Shown here in pieces: positions 1 to 7,017 of a DNA stretch of 64,000 nucleotides (its first letter is position 1; each line of letters starts with the position of its first letter). The translations under genes were made by a program, and so were the position numbers. The stretch lies in contig JAVBXK010000046.1 of assembly GCA_030824555.1 (NCBI GenBank), positions 1-64,000 on the forward strand, given 5' to 3'. The notes under the pieces are model-generated. The model was not told the origin of the DNA. It worked only from the letters and a program-made list of their open reading frames with translations, and did not search any database. Origin of the DNA: a bacterium (GTDB taxonomy: Bacteria > Pseudomonadota > Gammaproteobacteria > Burkholderiales > Burkholderiaceae_C).

Positions 1-3000
1 GCTGGTGGCATCGGCATCGAAGCTGATGTCCAGCTTGCCCGTGGCGCTGGTGTAGGTCCAGGTGGCAAACTGGGTGCCGCCCGGGCTGGTCAGCAGGGTG
101 CCGTTGGCATTGCTGCCTTGGGTGATGGCGCTGCCGGTAGCTGTGAAGCTGCCGCCGGATGTGAAGCTGAATACATCGTGCACGCTGCCGTCGGCTATGC
201 CACCGGTTTTGATGCGCTGCACGCTCAACGTGCTGCCATTCCAACCGGCCGCATCGTTCTCGGTGTCGCTCACCACGGCGGTGCCAGCAGCCAAGCCGTT
301 GGCTGCGCTGGCCAGCGTCACGGTGTTGCCTGTGCCGACCGTCCCCGTTCCATTCAAGTCAACCACGGACGCTGCGTTGGTCGCAGACGTGATCGTGCTG
401 CTGTTGGCCGCATCCAGGCTGCTTGACGAGGCTCTCAGTGCAATGGACTCCGAAGCCCCCGCATTTGTGTACTGCAGCGCCAATCCGGTGAAGGTGGCCA
501 CGCCACTGGTGGGTGTCAGCGTGACGGTGGTGCCTGCGCCATCGGTGTCGCCGGTGCCCGTCAGGCTGTTGACGGTGCCATCCACCGTGCCGTCGTTGGG
601 GTCGGTCACGCCCAACACCACAGCAGTGGTGTAGTCAGCGTCAACCAGGTTGTCAGCATCCACGGCGTTGACCACCGGCACCGTGGTGAACGTGGTGGAT
701 TGAGCGCTGCCAATGGACGTGGGGGCGGGTTGCGTGCCAAAAATCAGCTTCGTTGCCACCACATCGGGGTTCAGGTTGCTGACGGTTGCATCGGTCAGCG
801 AACCGCTGGCGGCTGTCAGCGTGAAGTTGGCGTCGGCATCCGTTGCTGACGTGTACTTCAGCCCGCTGAACGTGGCCACGCCTGCCGTTGCCGCCACGGT
901 GGCCGTGCCACCCAAGGTGCCGCTGCCGTTTTCTGTCAATGCCACGTTGCCGGTGTAGCCTGTGTCCACGTTGCCACGGGCATCCACAGCCTGCACCACG
1001 GGCTGCGTGCCGAATGCCACACCGCTGGTCACCGTGCCGGATGGCCCTTGCGAATAGACCAGTTGGGTGGCCGTCACGTCAATGGCTGTCCCGGCCCCGT
1101 TGGTTACTGCGGCCTGGCTGGCGGCCAAAGTGGAGCTGCCCGCTCCCGTGGTGAAGTTGGTGTCACCATCCACACTCAAGATCAGCGTGTGGCCTTCTGC
1201 CAGGTCGTTGGTGCTGGTGTTGTCGTTGTAATAAGCGCTGACGGTGTAGGTTTCGTTGCCGCCGTCAGCCACCGAAATGCTCAGGCCAGAGAAGGTGACT
1301 TTGCCAGTGCCCGAGTCGTAGGTGCCTTGCACGTTGGTGGCGTCTAGGCCGTTCAGCAAGAACACCATGCTGCCGCGTTCGGCATGGGTGGTGGTGCCCG
1401 ATACATCCACCGTGAAGCTGGTGACAGTGGTGGCCACGCCGTCAGCATTGCCAGCATCGGTCAGGGTGAAGTCCAGCAGCCCCACTGCTGAGCCTGTGGC
1501 CACGGCTGTGGTGGCAAAGGTGCTGGGCTCGGCCAGCGTGGCGCTGGCCGTCACGGTGCCGGCGGCGTCCTGACTTGCCGCAATGGAAATGGTGGACGTG
1601 GCGCTGACCGTAGCATCATCATTTACTGTGACTGTCACCGTGCGGTCACCCGTAGTAGGTGTCGCGTCTACATTTTTGTATTGGACGTTGCGCAAAACTG
1701 CTTCAAATGCAGCCAGGGTTTCACCACCTGTCAAGGTCAAACTGGCGGTGCCATTGCCCGCAATGCCGATGCCAGACTGGTGTGCCGCCAGAAGATGGGC
1801 ATCGGACAGGAAAAGGGTTTCATCCGCACCAGAGGAGCCATCCACCTGACCACTCAAAACTGCCGTCACCTTCCACAGACGTGTTTCGCCGTCGGACTGC
1901 GTGAGGGAGGCTGCGGCATCTGCAATCGCCACGCCGGTGGTAAAGCCTGTGGTGGCTGGGCTGGTGTAGTTGTTGCCAATGGTTGCGCCATTCAAATCAA
2001 CGGTAGCTACCGTTCCTGAGGCGTACTGTGATTCGTAGGCCCCGATATCAACGGCATCTTGGCGCGTACGCTCCAGACCACGGGCATCTGTTGTCCCCGT
2101 GACGTAATGGGCATCCCCTGTGTTGATGGCATTGCTGGCATTGCTGTCCAGCCGAACATCACTGCCTGAGTTGACAAAATTAACCGCGTCGTCCACCAAG
2201 TTACTGGTGGCATTGGTTAAGGTCACACCGGAAGTATTCGTTGTATTTCCAGAAACGATTGAGTTGCGAGCAGTGAGACTCAGTGTTCCATCCAATTGCG
2301 TCTGACCACCAATCCCCACTGTGTTTCCAACGATCGACATACCTGAAAGCGAAATGGTGACTGAGGCATTTCCCCCTCCAAGGCCATAGATAGCATTCAT
2401 GTCTGTGGACGTATTGGAGTATATGGACGAATTGTTAAAAGATGCATTCGTCACACTGACCGCCCCACTGCCACCGCCTACGGCACCAAGATAAAACACA
2501 CCATAATTGATATCAGTGAATGAAAGCGAGTTGTTGTAGAGCTGGCTGTTGTTAACCTGCAAATAGCTATGCTCACTGCTTCCGCCTCCGGTCTGTCCGC
2601 CAACCTGAATCAAACTGGCTGAACCATAACCTGCCGAATTTCCATAAAACGCGGAGTTGTAGATGTAAAGCCATTTGTCACCGCCATACATGCCAATTGC
2701 GGATGCCCCCATATTGTCTTGACCGTTATCGTTAAAATTGGTCATCGAGATATTTTGAATGCCCAGCGTTAGTCCAGCATCCTCAGAGAATAAGCCGCCA
2801 AAACCACCGCCGTTGATTGTGAACTTCTGTCCATCAAGTAAGAGGTTTTCGCTAATCTTTGAGGCAACCGTTGCCAACTCTGCTGAAAGCGTTACATTTG
2901 TCTCCAGCTTAATCGTGTCGGTTCCAGAGTTTGTATTCGCCCAATGCAATGCTTCACGCAGGCTCAAACCCCCGCCATCGGTCTGGTCCGTCGTCAGATC

Positions 3001-4602
3001 TACCCCGGCACTTGCGTCATCACCGGTGTCAACCCCCGAGGTCACCACCAATGCCGCATTGCTGCCCAGCACGGTCACCGTGGCCACCCGATTAACCGTG
3101 GCGCTGACATTGCTGCTGCCGCTGTCGCCCACGGTGGTTAAAGTGATGGTGCGAGTCCCAGCAGTGGCGATGGCATCACCATTGAAATACTGGATGCCGT
3201 CAATCAAACCACCCATTTGCTCATTGCTGGCGGACAACCCCGTCAGGGCAACCGTTGCGGTGCCGGAGGCAACGGACACGCTGTAACTTCCCACGCCTGC
3301 AATGCTGCCGGTGGTGCCGTGCAGCAACGCAACGTTGGTGCCAGCAATGTTCAGGAACTCGGCGGTGTCGGATACGTTGGCCACTGTCAAGGTTGCATTG
3401 CTGAAGGTCTGACCACTGTCGTTGGTGGCAGCGGTGACGCCGCAGAACACGTCAACCCCTCCGGCCAGACCCTCGATGAAATGTTGCGTGAGGCCGGTGG
3501 CGGTCAGGGTGGGGGCGGTATTTACAGATGGAAAGAAATTATTGATCGTCAGATCCGTGTAAATCACGCCAGGGAGGAAAAAGTTATACCAGTCTACGTT
3601 GTTGCCAACCACATTGACGAATGTTCCATCAGTTCCGGTCGTTGCGGTTGTGGATGCATCACCGGCGGTCTCTTTGGCCGGTGTGACGATAACTACATTG
3701 CTTATTGTCGATGGCCTTTTTGTACCACTGTCGCTCGATATAAATGTTGACTGCGCTTCAAATGTAACGGTCGCTGGATCAAAACTGGCAATGACAGCAG
3801 TAAAGTCAAATCGATCAGTGGCTGCCTGAAAGTTTGTGATGATATTGTGGGTATGGATTTCATCCTCAATACCAACTGCATTGTTGGCAGCCACCCCCCA
3901 CGAGTATTCATATTGGTTGTCATTGGCGATGGAAATGGAAAAAATATCGCTCCCAGATGTTCCATCCCAAGTAAGTGGTGATGCGCTGGTGCCATGGGAA
4001 ATGAGATCAACGGTATCCAACAATTGGTTGTAAGCCGGTATGAAAATGTAGGGCGTTGAAACTTCACTATTCAACGCCAAGACACTTTCCAGAATCCAAT
4101 CTCCGTCTAGCCACCCAGCCCCCGTCAAGTCATCCGAAGCCCCCACATCCGCCCCGGTGGCCTGCGCCAGTTGGCTGACGAACTCCACCCCCACTTGTCC
4201 TTTTGCCACGTTGCAGCCGTACACCAGAAAGTCGCCCTCTGCGGTCAGCGCGCTGCCAATTCGGGCCAGCGTGTCGCTGTGCTGTTGCAGGTTGTCGCTG
4301 CTCAGCGTCAGCGCTCCCAAATTGATGGCCCCACTGTTGCCGTGGCCCAGCAAATGAATGGCATCCACACTGCCGGGTGCTTTCTGCGCCAGCCAGTCGG
4401 CCATTTGCGCCAGCCCATCCCCCCGGCTGTCCAGCACCACCACCTCCACGCCTGGGCGCACACCTGCAGCCAGGGTTTGCCAGTCGGCCACGTTGTCCAG
4501 CACAAAGGCCACTTCGTTGCGGCTGCCATTGGCCTGTGGGGCTGTGGCGGTAAACACGGTGGCGGTGTGAACCTCGGCGGTGGGTGCTTGGGTGGTGGTC
4601 AT
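1..4602 (-). CDS. Giant DUF4347 / parallel beta-helix surface protein (3' end outside window)
   Basis: The frame is open from ATG 4602 to the window edge (at least 1534 codons). GAGGA lies about 10 nt before the ATG. Residues 25-170 match DUF4347, with LLGHGNSG and a FLVYGCNVAKG-like segment, the usual N-terminus of very large secreted repeat proteins. Residues about 355-520 look like VCBS/cadherin-type Ig domains (DSGQTFSNATLTVANV). Residues about 545-860 form a right-handed beta-helix: it opens with SLREALHWAN and closes with DARGLERTRQDAVDIGAYE, typical of choice-of-anchor Q proteins. From about 865 on there are Thr/Gly/Asp-rich beta-sandwich repeats. No classical signal peptide is visible, as is common for DUF4347 proteins, which are thought to use type I secretion. 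The beta-helix section is AT-richer than its flanks. The role in adhesion or biofilm is inferred. Confidence 0.85.
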   Translation of the reverse strand, partial: MTTTQAPTAEVHTATVFTATAPQANGSRNEVAFVLDNVADWQTLAAGVRPGVEVVVLDSRGDGLAQMADWLAQKAPGSVDAIHLLGHGNSGAINLGALTLSSDNLQQHSDTLARIGSALTAEGDFLVYGCNVAKGQVGVEFVSQLAQATGADVGASDDLTGAGWLDGDWILESVLALNSEVSTPYIFIPAYNQLLDTVDLISHGTSASPLTWDGTSGSDIFSISIANDNQYEYSWGVAANNAVGIEDEIHTHNIITNFQAATDRFDFTAVIASFDPATVTFEAQSTFISSDSGTKRPSTISNVVIVTPAKETAGDASTTATTGTDGTFVNVVGNNVDWYNFFLPGVIYTDLTINNFFPSVNTAPTLTATGLTQHFIEGLAGGVDVFCGVTAATNDSGQTFSNATLTVANVSDTAEFLNIAGTNVALLHGTTGSIAGVGSYSVSVASGTATVALTGLSASNEQMGGLIDGIQYFNGDAIATAGTRTITLTTVGDSGSSNVSATVNRVATVTVLGSNAALVVTSGVDTGDDASAGVDLTTDQTDGGGLSLREALHWANTNSGTDTIKLETNVTLSAELATVASKISENLLLDGQKFTINGGGFGGLFSEDAGLTLGIQNISMTNFNDNGQDNMGASAIGMYGGDKWLYIYNSAFYGNSAGYGSASLIQVGGQTGGGSSEHSYLQVNNSQLYNNSLSFTDINYGVFYLGAVGGGSGAVSVTNASFNNSSIYSNTSTDMNAIYGLGGGNASVTISLSGMSIVGNTVGIGGQTQLDGTLSLTARNSIVSGNTTNTSGVTLTNATSNLVDDAVNFVNSGSDVRLDSNASNAINTGDAHYVTGTTDARGLERTRQDAVDIGAYESQYASGTVATVDLNGATIGNNYTSPATTGFTTGVAIADAAASLTQSDGETRLWKVTAVLSGQVDGSSGADETLFLSDAHLLAAHQSGIGIAGNGTASLTLTGGETLAAFEAVLRNVQYKNVDATPTTGDRTVTVTVNDDATVSATSTISIAASQDAAGTVTASATLAEPSTFATTAVATGSAVGLLDFTLTDAGNADGVATTVTSFTVDVSGTTTHAERGSMVFLLNGLDATNVQGTYDSGTGKVTFSGLSISVADGGNETYTVSAYYNDNTSTNDLAEGHTLILSVDGDTNFTTGAGSSTLAASQAAVTNGAGTAIDVTATQLVYSQGPSGTVTSGVAFGTQPVVQAVDARGNVDTGYTGNVALTENGSGTLGGTATVAATAGVATFSGLKYTSATDADANFTLTAASGSLTDATVSNLNPDVVATKLIFGTQPAPTSIGSAQSTTFTTVPVVNAVDADNLVDADYTTAVVLGVTDPNDGTVDGTVNSLTGTGDTDGAGTTVTLTPTSGVATFTGLALQYTNAGASESIALRASSSSLDAANSSTITSATNAASVVDLNGTGTVGTGNTVTLASAANGLAAGTAVVSDTENDAAGWNGSTLSVQRIKTGGIADGSVHDVFSFTSGGSFTATGSAITQGSNANGTLLTSPGGTQFATWTYTSATGKLDISFDADATS

Positions 4603-4672
4603 GGTCGTTTTCCTCGAACGGGGGTGATTTCAATGCGGGTTTCAGGACCTGGTTAGGCCCTAAAATAATGAA

Positions 4673-4722
4673 TAAAAATGGCTTCTATCGCTTTTGTATA
4701 TTGATATTTCAGCTATATAAAT
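4673..4722 (+). repeat. Dispersed AT-rich element, copy 1 (intergenic)
   Basis: An A-run and GGCTTC are followed by CGCTT, 18 nt, then GCTAT and an AT tail. It lies in the promoter region of the giant gene and its tail reaches the end of the 85-aa ORF. It shares its geometry with seven other segments in this window. Confidence 0.5.
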
Positions 4723-4732
4723 TGAAATATCA
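4702..4732. promoter_or_regulatory. 10-bp perfect inverted repeat before the giant gene
   Basis: TGATATTTCA (4702-4711) and TGAAATATCA (4723-4732) are perfect reverse complements around an 11-nt AT-rich spacer. The right arm contains the stop codon of the 85-aa ORF. The site is about 100 bp upstream of the giant gene start, so it could be an operator or a weak hairpin after the LuxR transcript. No T-run follows, so an operator is slightly favoured. Confidence 0.4.
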
Positions 4733-4987
4733 GCCGATGGGTGGCACCACACGCGCCGGTGGCCCGTTGTCAGGTGCGGCATGGGTGCAGGTCTGCATCC
4801 AATCCCGGGCGTAGCAATAGGTGGCCAGTTGCGCAAACGCCTGCACAGAGACCTTGTGCAGCGCGGCGGCTTCAGCAATCAGCGCGAAGTCGTGGGGGTG
4901 AACGTTGAAGCCCTGAATGAACGGGTGCTCAAGCGTTGCCGGTTGGCCGGTGTGCAGCGGCAGCGGTGGCGGTGCAGGGCGGCTCAT
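4730..4987 (-). CDS. Small hypothetical protein downstream of LuxR regulator
   Basis: This is an 85-residue ORF starting at ATG 4987, with CGGAG about 8 nt upstream. It begins 23 bp after the stop of the LuxR-type gene on the same strand, so the two are probably co-transcribed. The N-terminus is Pro-rich. Residues 30-60 (HDFALIAEAAALHKVSVQAF and on) look amphipathic and helical. There is no signal peptide or membrane segment, and I do not recognise a family. The good ribosome site and tight spacing support it as a gene, but it could be a chance ORF. Confidence 0.45.
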   Translation of the reverse strand: MSRPAPPPLPLHTGQPATLEHPFIQGFNVHPHDFALIAEAAALHKVSVQAFAQLATYCYARDWMQTCTHAAPDNGPPARVVPPIG

Positions 4988-5010
4988 GGGGGCACTCCGG
5001 CAAAGCGGCT

Positions 5011-5739
5011 TCAAATGCCAATGATCTTCAGGGCCATGGCCCTGGCGATCATTTGGGAGCGGTTGTCTGCCTGCAGCTTCTGGCGCGCGTTGCCCAGGTG
5101 AAACAGCACGGTGCGTGGCGCAATGCCCAGCATGTCGGCTATCTCGCTGTCGCGCAGGCCCTGTGCGGCCAGGCTCAGGCAGGCCTGCTCCCGCTCGGTG
5201 ATGCTGTGCGCCTCGGGCGATTCGTACAGGTTCAGCAGCCGCGTGACGGCCTGGTGAACAAAGGTGGCCAGCAACTGCCCGTGGGGCATGGAGACCTGAA
5301 TGTCAGGCAGAGATGCTTCTATTTCCTGGTTGCGTGCATAGCCAAAACCGGCAATGGTGATGCTGGGTGGGGTCACTGGAAACGTGGCCCCCGAGCAAAC
5401 GCCGTACTTGCGCGCCGTTTGGTACATGGGCTCCGCACGGGTGCCAGTGAAGCTGTGGCGCCCCCAGTGAATGGGGTACTGGTGCTGCCGGATGTGGATG
5501 GCCGCAGGGTCAAACCGGTAGCAGTGATGGTCCTGGTAGTGTTTGACAAAAGCCGGGTCGTAGCTGCTGAGGATGAAGGTGTCAGGGTTGGTGCCAGGTT
5601 CGCACTTGCCCAGCACCGTCAGGTACAAAAAACCATCAAACCCAAGTTGTTTGACGATGACTTGAACGCGGTCGCGCAGTTCATCGAAGTGGGTGCTGCT
5701 CAGCAGCGCCTGGTAGCTTTGGTGGGAAATGGCGTTCAT
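5011..5739 (-). CDS. LuxR-family regulator with autoinducer-binding-like domain (solo)
   Basis: A 242-aa protein from the ATG at 5739. The frame stays open upstream to 5862, but that extension is low-complexity. Residues about 15-165 resemble the autoinducer-binding domain, with FDGFLYLTVLG and a YDPAFVKHYQ...YRFDP stretch at the usual place of the ligand-pocket aromatic and acidic residues. Residues about 178-240 form the GerE-type HTH (SITEREQACLSLAAQGL, then DSEIADMLGIAPRTVLFHL). No luxI gene is in the window, so this is a LuxR solo; its ligand may be an exogenous acyl-homoserine lactone or another small molecule. Its likely targets, by position, are itself, the small ORF and the giant surface-protein gene. 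Confidence 0.85.
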   Translation of the reverse strand: MNAISHQSYQALLSSTHFDELRDRVQVIVKQLGFDGFLYLTVLGKCEPGTNPDTFILSSYDPAFVKHYQDHHCYRFDPAAIHIRQHQYPIHWGRHSFTGTRAEPMYQTARKYGVCSGATFPVTPPSITIAGFGYARNQEIEASLPDIQVSMPHGQLLATFVHQAVTRLLNLYESPEAHSITEREQACLSLAAQGLRDSEIADMLGIAPRTVLFHLGNARQKLQADNRSQMIARAMALKIIGI

Positions 5740-5855
5740 CAACAGAATGGCTGTATGGGCATGCTTTGCCCGTGACCCGTTGCATTCTGCGAACGAATGG
5801 CGTGGCTGGTAACTGTCAAAACCTGCAGGTTTGTGCGTTATCGCGACGCAACGGC

Positions 5856-5908
5856 CGGGCAAATGTCAGAACGTTATGAAGATATAAACATTTGCCCGTT
5901 TGCATAAC
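5856..5908. promoter_or_regulatory. Long interlaced inverted repeats upstream of LuxR gene
   Basis: CGGGCAAATGT (5856-5866) and ACATTTGCCCG (5888-5898) are a perfect 11-bp inverted pair around a 21-nt AT-rich spacer. A second pair, GTTATG (5873-5878) and CATAAC (5903-5908), is interlaced with it. The site sits 117 bp before the LuxR start and 35 bp after the Bug gene stop, both on the minus strand. It could be an autoregulatory operator with arms about three helical turns apart, or a long hairpin ending the Bug transcript; there is no T-run. Confidence 0.45.
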
Positions 5909-5932
5909 TACGGATTTCCGTGGGTAGCCCAC

Positions 5933-6913
5933 TCAATCCAGCTTGATGCCGAGTTGTTTGATCAACTTGCCCCACTTGGCGTTTTCTTTGGCAATCAGGT
6001 CGGCAAACTCTTGTTGCCCCGAGCCAATGGGGCGGGTCATGCCTGCCAGCAGCTTGTCTGATATGGCTGGGGTTTTGAGGGCATGCAGGGCCGCGCCATG
6101 CACCTTCGTGACGATGGTGTCTGGTGTGCCTTTGGGCAGCACAAAGCCAAACCAGGAAGAAAACTCGTAGCCCCCGACACCGCTTTCAGCCACGGTGGGC
6201 ACATCGGGCAGCGCGGCCGCGCGTTGGGGGCCGGTCACGGCCAGCGCCTTGAGCCTGCCGGCTTTGATGTGCTGCATGGCCGCCAGCGGGAACGCCACCA
6301 CCAGCTGGATTTCCCCGCTCAGGGCAGACATGATGGCCGGGCCGCCTCCCCGGAAGGGGATGTGGGTCAGGAACACATTGGCCATGGACTTGAGCAGTTC
6401 ACCGGCCATGTGGTTGGCGCTGCCATTGCCCGCCGTGCCGTAGTTGAAGCTGCCGGGGGCCTTGCGCGCCAGCGCCAGCATTTCCTGCAGGTTGTTGGCT
6501 TTGACCGACGGGTGCGCACAAATCACCAGATCCACCGACGCCAGGTGCGACACCGGTACGAACTGGTCCACGCTGAAGCCTGTGCTGGCGTAGAGGTAGG
6601 GGTTGATGGCCATCGTGCCCTGGTTGACAAAGGTCACGGTGTAGCCATCGGCTGCAGCCCGCGCGCCCAGCGCGGTGCCGATGTTGCCGGCCGCGCCGCC
6701 CCGGTTGTCTACCACCACGGGCTGCCCCAAAAACGCTTGCATTTTGGGTTGCAGGGAGCGGCAGAACGCGTCGGCATCACCGCCTGCGGGCTGGGGCACC
6801 AGCAACGTCACGGGTTTGTTTGGGTATGCCTCCTGCGCCAGCAGGGCGCTGGTTGCGGTGGCCAGCGGGGCCGCTGCCATGGCTTTGAGCACATCTCGTC
6901 GAAAAAGCGTCAT
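5933..6913 (-). CDS. Bug/TctC-family tripartite tricarboxylate transporter substrate-binding protein
   Basis: This 326-residue periplasmic binding protein has an N-terminal export signal with a twin-arginine-like FRRDVLK, a hydrophobic Ala stretch and a cut near LAQEAYP. The family fold shows in KPVTLLVPQPAGGDADAF near residue 33, VVVDNRGGAAGNIG near residue 66 and the conserved C-terminal domain. Bug proteins bind carboxylates such as citrate or aromatic acids. No membrane TctA/TctB genes are adjacent, as is usual for orphan Bug genes in this order. It is divergent from acnD across a 104-bp intergenic region, so a tri- or dicarboxylate that feeds the acnD-prpF enzymes is a plausible ligand. 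Confidence 0.9.
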   Translation of the reverse strand: MTLFRRDVLKAMAAAPLATATSALLAQEAYPNKPVTLLVPQPAGGDADAFCRSLQPKMQAFLGQPVVVDNRGGAAGNIGTALGARAAADGYTVTFVNQGTMAINPYLYASTGFSVDQFVPVSHLASVDLVICAHPSVKANNLQEMLALARKAPGSFNYGTAGNGSANHMAGELLKSMANVFLTHIPFRGGGPAIMSALSGEIQLVVAFPLAAMQHIKAGRLKALAVTGPQRAAALPDVPTVAESGVGGYEFSSWFGFVLPKGTPDTIVTKVHGAALHALKTPAISDKLLAGMTRPIGSGQQEFADLIAKENAKWGKLIKQLGIKLD

Positions 6914-6950
6914 GAGGTCTTCCTGGTTGACTGTATCGGTTGTAAATGTT

Positions 6951-6966
6951 TTATGTGATCATATAA
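6951..6966. promoter_or_regulatory. Near-palindromic operator candidate between Bug gene and acnD
   Basis: TTATGTGATCATATAA is a 16-bp palindrome apart from one mismatched base pair, and it overlaps a possible -10 box (TATAAT at 6962-6967). It lies in the divergent promoter region. Size and base composition fit a GntR-family dimer site, and the GntR gene at the end of the same cluster is the natural candidate. This is inferred from position only. Confidence 0.5.
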
Positions 6967-7017
6967 TCCATTAAAACGCATTGCAATACCCATCAAAAAC
7001 ATTTTGGACGCTCTCTT

